A DNA stretch of 64,000 nucleotides from Methylomonas methanica MC09 (GTDB taxonomy: Bacteria > Pseudomonadota > Gammaproteobacteria > Methylococcales > Methylomonadaceae). The position numbers and the translations under genes are program-made. Within the stretch, counting starts at the first letter, position 1; each line of letters opens with the position of its first letter. The DNA is taken from contig NC_015572.1 in assembly GCF_000214665.1 (NCBI RefSeq), forward strand, positions 1,860,001-1,924,000, given 5' to 3'. The notes below the pieces were generated by a model. It searched no databases. It was not told the origin of the DNA and saw only the letters and a program-made list of their open reading frames with translations. Positions 47,857 to 55,871 of the stretch are shown here, one piece after another.

Positions 47857-48522
47857 TTAACCCAGATGTTCCGGATCAATCAGGCCTTCGCGAAAGGCAT
47901 AAGCCAACAGTTCAGCCACGGAATGCACGTCCAGTTTTTCCATCAGACTGGTGCGGTGTTTGTCGACGGTTTTTGGGCTGATCACCAATTGGCCGGCAAT
48001 TTCCTTATTGGTTTTGCCGGCTACTATCATGTTCAGAATCTGCCGTTCCCGGCCGGTCAGAGATGGCGTGTTTTGGGCGTTTTGCAGAATTTCGGTAAAG
48101 CAGCCGGCGACGTGGCGGCCGCCGCGCAGGATCAACGGCAGCGTGCGGTACAGCTCGTCAAGGTCGGCGCCTTTGGAAAACAGGCCAGCCACGCCGGCTT
48201 CCAGCAGTTGAGCAATCAGGCCGGGCGCATTGATGCCGGTCAGAACCACGATTTTGGTGGCGGGGCTCCAGCGTTGAATGTCCAGCACCACTTCCGCGCC
48301 GCCCGCCAACGGCATGGAAATATCCAAAAACAACAAATCCGGCTGATGGATTTTGACTTCGGAAATCGCTTCGAAACCGTTGCCGGCTTCGGCGACTATC
48401 TTAATGCCGGCCGGCAGCGCCACATTCGGGGTTTCCAAGGCGGCACGCAAGCCTTGCCTTACCAGTTGATGATCATCGGCGATCACCGCCGTCCAGTGTC
48501 CGCTTTTCGGCGAATCCAGCAT
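47857..48522 (-). CDS. LuxR/NarL-family response regulator
   Basis: A 221-residue regulator. The receiver domain has Asp16/Asp17 (VIADDHQLVRQG), the phosphorylated Asp67 (LLFLDISMPL), Thr in VVLTGINAPG and Lys in FSKGADLDE. The C-terminal LuxR-type helix-turn-helix is SLTGRERQILNMIVAGKTNK then EIAGQLVISPKTVDKHR. Divergent from the histidine kinase with 47 bases between the genes, it is the likely cognate regulator. Confidence 0.94.
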   Translation of the reverse strand: MLDSPKSGHWTAVIADDHQLVRQGLRAALETPNVALPAGIKIVAEAGNGFEAISEVKIHQPDLLFLDISMPLAGGAEVVLDIQRWSPATKIVVLTGINAPGLIAQLLEAGVAGLFSKGADLDELYRTLPLILRGGRHVAGCFTEILQNAQNTPSLTGRERQILNMIVAGKTNKEIAGQLVISPKTVDKHRTSLMEKLDVHSVAELLAYAFREGLIDPEHLG

Positions 48523-48569
48523 GCGTCTGTCCTGTCAATGGGTTATGCAAATCAGTATCGGGATTTACC

Positions 48570-50525
48570 ATGAAAGCCCCAACTATAGCCCATCTGTTGC
48601 GCTTAAGCCTGATCTTGCTGATCTCCGCCTCGATTCCCTTGGTGTCCGGGGCCGTTCAAAAGGCGTTAGTCGTTGAAGAACAATGGCTGGCGGATACCGC
48701 CGCCGGATTGACGCCGGTGCATGCCTTGAGACTGTTTTCCGAGGGCAAAGGGCTGCCGCTTGAGTCGGCCACTTTTCGGCTGGGTGCCGAGGAGCGGCGG
48801 ATATGGCTGTTGCTTACGGCGGAAAATCTAACCCCGCGTCCGTTGCGGCGTCTGTTGCTGACCGGCGTACCGCATAGCCGATTTTTGCAAGCCAGACTGA
48901 TACAACCGAACCAGACCGTCGAGCAAGGCCGGCTGCTGTTGGATGAACATGCGGATAAGCCGTTCAGTCGGCGCAATAACAGCTTCCGATTATTGAATTC
49001 CGACAGTTTCGAAATCCCGGCCGCCGCAAAAGTCCGGATACTGGTGCAGGCCGCTGTCAGAGGGCCGTCTTATCTGCCGCTGTCCCTGATGTCGGCGGAC
49101 GACTTTAACCAACTGCGGTTGCGGGATTCCGTATTCGCCGCGCAATTTTATGTATTCGAAGCCACTCTGGGGCTGTTGTTCCTGTTATTCGGTTTGGCGG
49201 TTAAACATCGGATAGCCGTAATGTATGCCGTGATGTTTTTATTGGGGCTATTGGCGATGGCGGACATCGACGGCCATGCCTTTCGCTGGCTGTGGCCCGA
49301 TTCGCCAGGCTGGAACAGCGGCTCGCCGCTGGTGGTGTTGCCCGTCCTCAATGCGCTGGGCTTTGTGATTATTCAGCAGTTATTGCGGGCGATTGACGAC
49401 AAGCGGCTCGGTTGGCTCAAGCCGCTGGCGTTGGGCTTTGCAGGCATAAGCGTTTTGATTCCGGCGTTGCTGCCGTGGCTGCCGTTTTCCGCCTTGGTGC
49501 AAACCGAAAACCTGCTATCCATACTGGTCTTTATCCTGCAACCCATCGCCTTTGCCGGTTGGGTGCGGCTGGGGCGGCGGAACCGCGCCAGTTGGCTGGC
49601 TTTACTGATCATCAGCTTGGGGATTGCCGCCATCATCGTGCCGGTGTTCATCGATGTTCAGCTACCGGTCATGCTTGCCGAACATGCCCATCATGCCGCC
49701 TATCTGTTGGTTGGCTTGATGATCATGACGGTGATCACCGTGCAGTTGGTGGGTATTCGCAAAGACCAGGAAGCCGCCATGGCGCGGGAGCTGGCCTTCG
49801 CTAAACGCGATGCCGAGATGAATCAAGCCTTATTCAAGGCCGAACAAAACTATTCCAAGGCGCGCCGGTTGGCCAGCCAACAACAACGGCAACTCGCCTC
49901 CGCCTCGCACGATTTACGGCAACCGATCACTTCATTGCGCGCCACCCTCGATGCCATAGCGCAACAGCAGGAACCGGGCATTCGCCAACAGCTGCGGGAT
50001 GCCTTGGATTATTTGGAAAAGCTTTGTAAGCATTATTTGAACGAAACCCGGCCCGAGACGAGTCGGACTCAGGCGGAGCAGGCTGCCACCGAAGCTTATC
50101 CGGCTTCATTGGTTCTGAATACGGTTCAACGCATGTTCGCCGAAGAGGCTGCCGGCCGGCATATCGAATTGCGCGCGGTCGATTGCCGGGTTTTGTTGCA
50201 AGTTCCGCCGCTGGTATTGATGCGCATCGTCTCCAATATTGTGGCCAATGCCGTCAAACACCATCCGGGTAGCGACAAGGCCAAGGTGCTGCTGGGTTGC
50301 CGCCGTAAACGCCGCGGCGTGCAAATCTGGGTATGCGACAACGGTGCGGGTATGACGGCGGAAACCTTGGCCGAATTGCGGCAGCCCTATCGAAAAGGCG
50401 CGGCTTCCGAGGGCGAGGGGCTGGGCTTGGCCATCGTACAGCAACTGGCGGCCGACAACGGTATCGCCGTGCACATTGCCTCGCAAATCGGCAAAGGCAG
50501 CTGTTTTGTCATCGAACCGCCGTGA
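48570..50525 (+). CDS. 7TM-DISM sensor histidine kinase
   Basis: A 651-residue membrane kinase. A signal or first helix is followed by a periplasmic domain of the 7TMR-DISM extracellular type (about 40-190), then seven hydrophobic helices (about 195-395). A coiled linker leads to a HisKA domain with the H box SASHDLRQPITSLR and an ATPase domain with IVANAVKHHP, VCDNGAGM and GEGLGLAIVQQL. It would phosphorylate the divergent LuxR-type regulator. The ligand is unknown; DISM domains often sense carbohydrates or lipids. Confidence 0.93.
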   Translation: MKAPTIAHLLRLSLILLISASIPLVSGAVQKALVVEEQWLADTAAGLTPVHALRLFSEGKGLPLESATFRLGAEERRIWLLLTAENLTPRPLRRLLLTGVPHSRFLQARLIQPNQTVEQGRLLLDEHADKPFSRRNNSFRLLNSDSFEIPAAAKVRILVQAAVRGPSYLPLSLMSADDFNQLRLRDSVFAAQFYVFEATLGLLFLLFGLAVKHRIAVMYAVMFLLGLLAMADIDGHAFRWLWPDSPGWNSGSPLVVLPVLNALGFVIIQQLLRAIDDKRLGWLKPLALGFAGISVLIPALLPWLPFSALVQTENLLSILVFILQPIAFAGWVRLGRRNRASWLALLIISLGIAAIIVPVFIDVQLPVMLAEHAHHAAYLLVGLMIMTVITVQLVGIRKDQEAAMARELAFAKRDAEMNQALFKAEQNYSKARRLASQQQRQLASASHDLRQPITSLRATLDAIAQQQEPGIRQQLRDALDYLEKLCKHYLNETRPETSRTQAEQAATEAYPASLVLNTVQRMFAEEAAGRHIELRAVDCRVLLQVPPLVLMRIVSNIVANAVKHHPGSDKAKVLLGCRRKRRGVQIWVCDNGAGMTAETLAELRQPYRKGAASEGEGLGLAIVQQLAADNGIAVHIASQIGKGSCFVIEPP

Positions 50526-50627
50526 TCATTAACTTAATGCCATAAAAACCCATAACTCCGACTAATCCCAACTTTAACCAATCCATCGTTTACGAATTGA
50601 ACGATGCTTCGAGCGAGTGAATTAGCT

Positions 50628-52169
50628 ATGAATATAACAACTCTCACCACTTTTTCCGCGACTTCTAATAAAACAGTCGATTATTTTCCGTCAATCTATC
50701 GGTCGATAGTGCGGAGCCTGGCGGTATTTTCCCTGTGTCTGCTGACCAGCGCCTGCGCGGTACAACCCGGTCAGCAAATGCCGGCTTTCCTACCCATGGC
50801 CGATAGCGTGCCGCGTTCGGAATCTCTGGATATCGACGGTGTCTGGCGCGTCAATACCCTAGGCAAGCGCATTCGTATCGAAGGCGGCCGCGCCTACGCT
50901 GTCGACGATTGGTTGCATTTATTTACCCTGCACGTACTACCCAATATGGTGGTGATCAAAAATATCCAATCGGACGGCGCGGGCGGTTATACCGGCGAAG
51001 ATCTGCCGTTGATGGGTAAGTGGCAAGCGAAGCCGGCCGCCGATGGCGGGTTGGACGTGTTTGTCGCCGGTGCCTTGGGGCCGGCCTCGTACCGGTTGTT
51101 GCCCGTCCAAACCGCCGACGCTCCGGGGTTCGATGACGGTGGCGAGGAGGATGAGTACCCCGATGACGATTATCCGGATGACGGCGGAATCGACGAAGAG
51201 CCGCCCAGTCATGTCGGGGCGCCGCCGTCTTCCATCGGTAAAACCGTTGCCGATATCGGCAGAAACTGTTACCGGGACTTCGAACCGATGGGAAAAGCCA
51301 TGTTGAAATACTTGGGCTGCCAAGCCGGGCTCGGCAACATCAATGCCTTGAAGCAGATCTTGTTGGCTAAACGGGTGGACGACGCCAAGGACATTTTGGC
51401 GGCGAAAGCCTGTTACAACGAATTTACCAATCTGGTCAATACCGTGCGCCGCAAGGGTTTTCAGTCGCTCTCGCTCGGCGTATCCGGAGAACTGGCTGCC
51501 ATTATCGGCGGCTCGGGTGAAGCCTTTATCGCCTCCAATCTCGATCTGAGCAGTCCGACGATTTACGGTTCGCTGGGAGCCGGTCTCGGCACTCAAGCCG
51601 GTGGCAGCCTGAACGGTGTGGTATCGGTGTTTTACGACCGTGCCGATAAACTCAGCGGCGGCGGGAAAAGCTTTGCCGTATCCTTAAAAGCCTTGGGCGG
51701 CGCCGGCGGCGCGGTGGGGCTGAGTTCCGGCTCGTCGCCGCGTTGCGAAAGCTTTTCCGCATCGGCCGGCGGCGGCGCCGAGGTCAATGCCGGATCAGTC
51801 AGCCTGACCAAAACATTTAAACTGGTCCGCATACCCAAACCCGATTTCACCGCCGCCTGTAAAGACGTGTCGGTCAGGGCCGTTAACCGCACCGGTAAGG
51901 AAATTAAAATCATCGATGTGGACTTTTACGACTATGTGAACAAGCGCTGGCGCTCCAAAGTCGTTAAAAATCAGAAAGTGGCAAAAGGCAAAACCTGGTC
52001 GAAAAAACTGCGTTTGCAAAAAGTGGGCGGGGATAAAACCAAACTTAAGATTCAGTATCGGGTAAAAACCGGCGGGGGACTGTTTAAAAAATGGTCGGGT
52101 GTCATAAACAGAGAGACCGGAGCCCAGACTTGCCAATCCGGCACGACGTTTACCACGGACCTGTTGTAA
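50628..52169 (+). CDS. large lipoprotein with C-terminal wall-like domain
   Basis: A 513-residue protein. The N-terminal signal is long, ending in the lipobox LTSAC (about residue 43). A first domain lies at about 70-165, then an acidic run (DDGGEEDEYPDDDYPDDGG) and an Ala/Gly/Ser-rich middle (GAGLGTQAGGSLNGVVSVFY). The C-terminal 105 residues (IKIIDVDFYDYVNKRWRSKV; TKLKIQYRVKTGG) are homologous to the small exported protein at 47123-47548. The family is not recognised. ATG 50628 is preferred over ATG 50604 because of GAGTGA upstream. It lies 102 bases after the kinase. Confidence 0.75.
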   Translation: MNITTLTTFSATSNKTVDYFPSIYRSIVRSLAVFSLCLLTSACAVQPGQQMPAFLPMADSVPRSESLDIDGVWRVNTLGKRIRIEGGRAYAVDDWLHLFTLHVLPNMVVIKNIQSDGAGGYTGEDLPLMGKWQAKPAADGGLDVFVAGALGPASYRLLPVQTADAPGFDDGGEEDEYPDDDYPDDGGIDEEPPSHVGAPPSSIGKTVADIGRNCYRDFEPMGKAMLKYLGCQAGLGNINALKQILLAKRVDDAKDILAAKACYNEFTNLVNTVRRKGFQSLSLGVSGELAAIIGGSGEAFIASNLDLSSPTIYGSLGAGLGTQAGGSLNGVVSVFYDRADKLSGGGKSFAVSLKALGGAGGAVGLSSGSSPRCESFSASAGGGAEVNAGSVSLTKTFKLVRIPKPDFTAACKDVSVRAVNRTGKEIKIIDVDFYDYVNKRWRSKVVKNQKVAKGKTWSKKLRLQKVGGDKTKLKIQYRVKTGGGLFKKWSGVINRETGAQTCQSGTTFTTDLL

Positions 52170-52205
52170 CGGATAGCTGCTGGTTGGCTTTATAAAAGCT
52201 GAGCG

Positions 52206-52236
52206 GGCCGGGAGGAGCCTCCCGGCCTTACTGTTT
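52206..52236 (+). terminator. probable terminator after the lipoprotein gene
   Basis: A nine-pair stem (GGCCGGGAG at 52206-52214 and CTCCCGGCC at 52219-52227) with a four-base loop, followed by a weak T-rich tail (TTACTGTTT). Confidence 0.6.
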
Positions 52237-52369
52237 CAATCGATTTCGAAACTTGCAAAATGCGTTGTGGCGGGGATTACCGGGCAAACGATGCGGCAAG
52301 TCGGGTAGGTCACGTTGCCGCGCGGGCGGTGACGTGACTTTGCGATGCGATTAATTTGCTTAAGATCGG

Positions 52370-54538
52370 TTACACCGAATCCAATTTGGCATACGCCAAC
52401 ATCAGCCATTTGATGCCGGCGTTGCGGAAATTGATTTGCACCCGTTCCTGCTCGCCGTCGCCTTCGGTCTGCAGTACCACGCCTTCGCCGAACTTTTCAT
52501 GCCTGACGCTTTGCCCCAGCCTGTATTTGCCGGATTTCTGTCCGAGACTGCTTTTGCCGGCGTTACTGCCTGCAACCGGACGGCTGATATTGGCGCGCAT
52601 GCGGATTTCCTGCAGCGTTTCCGGCGGAATTTCCCGCAAAAAGCGCGATGGGGCAGGGTAATTGTCTTTGCCGTACAAGCGGCGCGATTCGGCGTGTGTC
52701 AGGTACAGCTGTTCCATGGCGCGGGTGATGCCGACGTAGCAGAGCCGACGCTCTTCCTGCAGGCGACCGGGGTCGTCGGTGGCTTGTTGGGACGGAAACA
52801 AGCCTTCCTCCATACCCACCATAAATACCAGTTTGAACTCCAGGCCTTTGGCGGAGTGCAGGGTCATCAGCTGCACGCAATCTTCGTCCACCTCGGCCTG
52901 CATATCGCCGGCTTCCAGCGCGGCATGGGTCAGGAACATGTCCAGCTCGCTGAGGTTTTCGTCGTTCTGGCTGTCGTAATCGAACAGTCGGGCGGCGTTG
53001 ACCAGCTCCTCCAGGTTTTCCACCCGGGTTTCGCCCTTGTCCTGTTTTTCTTTTTTGTACAGTTCGATCAGGCCGCTTCGTTCGACCACATGCTTGACGG
53101 TTTCGTGCAAGTCCAGCCCACCGGTTTCCGCGCCCAGCTGCAGAATCAGTTGGATAAAACCTTTTAAAGCGCTGCTGGCGCGGGGGGGCAGGCGATTTTC
53201 GGCCAGCATGCGTTCGGATGCCTGCCACAAGGACAAGTTTAGTTCGCGGGCCAGCAGACGCATGTCGTCCAGAGTTTTGGCGCCGATGCCGCGGGTCGGG
53301 GTGTTGACCACGCGTTCGAAGGAGGCATCGTCGTCATGATGGCTCGCCAAACGTAAATAGGCGAGGGCGTTTTTGATTTCCATGCGTTCGAAGAAACGCA
53401 AGCCGCCGTATACCCGGTAAGGGGTGCCGGTGGTCATCAAACGTTCTTCGAATTGGCGGGATTGGGCGTTGGAACGGTACAAAATCGCCGCGTCGCTGCG
53501 CAAGCCGCCGTCCTTGATCCACTGGCGGATTTTTTCCACCACGAAATAGGCTTCGTCCTGTTCGTTGAAGGCCGAATATAAGGATATGGCGTGGCCTTCG
53601 CCGGCTTCGGTCCAGAGTTCCTTGCCCATGCGGGCATCGTTATTGGCAATCAGGGTGTTGGCGGCTTTCAAGATATGCCCGGTGGAACGGTAATTCTGCT
53701 CCAGCCGCACCACTTGGTGTTGCGGATAATGTTTTTGGAAGGCGAAAATGTTTTCGATTTTGGCGCCGCGCCAGCCGTAAATGGATTGGTCGTCGTCGCC
53801 CACCACGAATAAATTGTTGTTACCTTCGGTCAATAAGCGTAACCAAGCATATTGAATGGTGTTGGTGTCCTGGAATTCGTCGACATGCACTTGTTGAAAA
53901 CGTTGTCGGTAAAAATTCAGCAAATCGGCGTTATCGCGCAGCAATTCGTGGGCGCGCAACAGCAGTTCGGCAAAATCCACCAGGCCGGAGCGGTCGCAGA
54001 GTTCTTCGTAAGCTTTGTACACCGCCAGCATCTGCCTATGGTAAAAATCGCCGGTTTCGGCCATGTGGCGGGCGCGGATGCCTTCTTCCTTTTGGGCGTT
54101 GATGAACCATTGCACTTGTTTGGGCGGCCATTTACTGTCGTCGACGTTCATGGCTTTTAGCAGACGCTTGACGATGCGCAGTTGATCGTCGCTATCCATG
54201 ACTTGAAAGTTATCCGGCAACTTGGCTTGCTTGGCGTGCTGGCGCAGCAAACGGTGCGCCAGGCCGTGGAAAGTACCAATCCACATCGAACGGGCCGAAA
54301 TGTTCAATAACGCTTCCACCCGGCCGCGCATTTCATTGGCGGCTTTGTTGGTGAAGGTCACTGCCAGAATGTGCTGAGGCGATAAGTGATTGATTTTTAT
54401 GTGCCAGGCGATGCGGTGTACCAACACCCGGGTCTTGCCGCTGCCGGCCCCGGCCAGCACCAGCATGGCCTGCTCCGGCGCGGAAACGGCCAGACGTTGA
54501 GCATCGTTTAGTGGGGCAATAATTGAGGAGACATCCAT
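52370..54538 (-). CDS. uvrD: DNA helicase II (UvrD)
   Basis: A superfamily 1 3'-5' helicase for nucleotide excision and mismatch repair, 722 residues. Motif I AGAGSGKTRVLVHRI, motif Ia TNKAANEMRGRV, motif II DEFQDTN, motif III GDDDQSIYGWRGA, motif IV EQNYRSTGHIL and motif VI VGITRAMEQLYLTHA are all present. The UvrD tail (VRHEKFGEGVVLQTEGDGEQ) is intact. It is convergent with the lipoprotein gene. Confidence 0.98.
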   Translation of the reverse strand: MDVSSIIAPLNDAQRLAVSAPEQAMLVLAGAGSGKTRVLVHRIAWHIKINHLSPQHILAVTFTNKAANEMRGRVEALLNISARSMWIGTFHGLAHRLLRQHAKQAKLPDNFQVMDSDDQLRIVKRLLKAMNVDDSKWPPKQVQWFINAQKEEGIRARHMAETGDFYHRQMLAVYKAYEELCDRSGLVDFAELLLRAHELLRDNADLLNFYRQRFQQVHVDEFQDTNTIQYAWLRLLTEGNNNLFVVGDDDQSIYGWRGAKIENIFAFQKHYPQHQVVRLEQNYRSTGHILKAANTLIANNDARMGKELWTEAGEGHAISLYSAFNEQDEAYFVVEKIRQWIKDGGLRSDAAILYRSNAQSRQFEERLMTTGTPYRVYGGLRFFERMEIKNALAYLRLASHHDDDASFERVVNTPTRGIGAKTLDDMRLLARELNLSLWQASERMLAENRLPPRASSALKGFIQLILQLGAETGGLDLHETVKHVVERSGLIELYKKEKQDKGETRVENLEELVNAARLFDYDSQNDENLSELDMFLTHAALEAGDMQAEVDEDCVQLMTLHSAKGLEFKLVFMVGMEEGLFPSQQATDDPGRLQEERRLCYVGITRAMEQLYLTHAESRRLYGKDNYPAPSRFLREIPPETLQEIRMRANISRPVAGSNAGKSSLGQKSGKYRLGQSVRHEKFGEGVVLQTEGDGEQERVQINFRNAGIKWLMLAYAKLDSV

Positions 54539-54644
54539 TTTTTTGTTTGCAGATTTGAATGAGCTGTGTATATTTGCTGGCTCTATATAAAGGAAAGCCT
54601 TAAGTCAGGATAATAAAAACAATAGTACACAGAGAGGGTTGGAA

Positions 54645-54911
54645 ATGAATTTTGATTATAAACGCATGCTTAAGTTTGAACACAATGTCGGCGCAAAAGA
54701 TAAAAAAATTCGCTTGATTTCAGGGGTAGTATTACTGACGGCATCGCTCTTTACCGCCAGCATTTTCTTTCTGCTGGTGGGTTTGGTGTTAGTCGCCACC
54801 AGTTATTTCGGCTGGTGCCCTGCTTATTCGGGGTTTGGTAAAAGTACCTGTGACGTAACGGATGTCGTTTCCGATGCAGTCTCGGATGTAAAAGAGAAGA
54901 TAGAGGAATAA
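54645..54911 (+). CDS. DUF2892 (YgaP-like) membrane protein
   Basis: An 88-residue protein with two hydrophobic helices (RLISGVVLLTASLFTASIFF; LVGLVLVATSYFGWCPAYSG) and the LGxNVG-like start EHNVGAKDKKIR, followed by the Cys-containing turn WCPAYSGFGKSTC of the DUF2892 family. The role is unknown. ATG 54645 is preceded by AGAGAGGG. It is divergent from uvrD and convergent with fxsA. Confidence 0.88.
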   Translation: MNFDYKRMLKFEHNVGAKDKKIRLISGVVLLTASLFTASIFFLLVGLVLVATSYFGWCPAYSGFGKSTCDVTDVVSDAVSDVKEKIEE

Positions 54912-54962
54912 GCCTGTCTAAGGTATCCGAATCTGCTCGCTAATGCGGGTTCGGATGCTGTC

Positions 54963-55415
54963 TTACGAGTGATGGTCGTCAGTCGTGTATTCGCCTTCGA
55001 TAACATTCGGCTGTGATGGACCGGATCGCCTGCTTAAGTCGGCGGAACCGCCTGACACTAAATGATTTTCAATGATGTAACGGGCAATTTTTTGGCGTAA
55101 CGCCGGTATCAGGCAGGCAAAGCCCAACGCATCGGTAAAAAATCCCGGTGTCAGCAGTAAGGCGCCGCCCACCAATAAAATCGGACCTTCTATCATTTCA
55201 TACGCGGGAATCGTGCCCTGCGCCAAATTGGTTTGGAATCGTTGCCAGGTGGCAAAGCCTTGGCGGCGCAGCAGCCAGGCACCCAAGGCCGCGGTAAATA
55301 CCACCAGCAAAATAGTCGGAAATGCGCCGATCAAACCGCCCACTTGCAACAGTACGTAAATTTCCACAAAGGGCACGATCAGAAAAAACAAAAACAGTAT
55401 GCGCATGGCTTTCAT
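54963..55415 (-). CDS. fxsA: FxsA family membrane protein
   Basis: A 150-residue cytoplasmic membrane protein. The family start is FLFFLIVPFVEIYVLLQVGG then the second helix (IGAFPTILLVVFTAALGAWL). The middle (EGPILLVGGALLLTPGFFTD) is diagnostic. The C-terminus is polar. E. coli FxsA relieves phage T7 exclusion by plasmid F when overproduced. It is divergent from cutA. Confidence 0.94.
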   Translation of the reverse strand: MKAMRILFLFFLIVPFVEIYVLLQVGGLIGAFPTILLVVFTAALGAWLLRRQGFATWQRFQTNLAQGTIPAYEMIEGPILLVGGALLLTPGFFTDALGFACLIPALRQKIARYIIENHLVSGGSADLSRRSGPSQPNVIEGEYTTDDHHS

Positions 55416-55553
55416 CGGAATGACTGAATAGGTATGGCTAAAACACGCAGTTTAACCGATTTAAGCGCTGATTATTCCGATTTGCGATTATTGAGTGATA
55501 ATAGCCGGTCAGCTTTACCAAGCATTCTTCTGATTTTGCAGGATAATAACAGC

Positions 55554-55871
55554 ATGCATCATTTGATTTATTGTACCTGTCCGGATAGGGAAACCGCCGA
55601 AGGTATTGCCAAACGTTTAGTCGCCGACAAATTGGCGGCGTGTGTGAATATTTTACCGGGCTTAATTTCCGTATATGAATGGCAGGCGCAAATCGAAACC
55701 GCGCAGGAACATTTGTTGCTGATCAAAAGTCCATTGGCCCGTTATGATGCTATCGAAGCCGCCATTAAAACCCTGCACCCTTATCAACTTCCCGAAATCA
55801 TTGCAGTCGCGATTGAGCGCGGCTCCGCCGAATATTTGAAATGGATAGACGCATGCCTGCCTACCAACTGA
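55554..55871 (+). CDS. cutA: divalent-cation tolerance protein CutA
   Basis: A 105-residue trimeric alpha/beta protein of the CutA family: CTCPDRETAEGIAKRLVADK, LAACVNILPGLISVYEW and HPYQLPEIIAVAIERGSAEY. ATG 55554 gives the family start (MHHLIYCTC); the frame extends 40 codons upstream without homology. Its 3' end overlaps dsbD by 19 bases, the common arrangement of cutA with dsbD in proteobacteria. Confidence 0.96.
   Translation: MHHLIYCTCPDRETAEGIAKRLVADKLAACVNILPGLISVYEWQAQIETAQEHLLLIKSPLARYDAIEAAIKTLHPYQLPEIIAVAIERGSAEYLKWIDACLPTN

Noticed and set aside
47866..48573. 235-codon open frame antisense to the response regulator
   Set aside because: The opposite strand encodes a full LuxR-type regulator with all catalytic residues.
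52436..53167. 243-codon open frame antisense to uvrD
   Set aside because: It lies wholly inside uvrD and has no recognisable motif or ribosome site.
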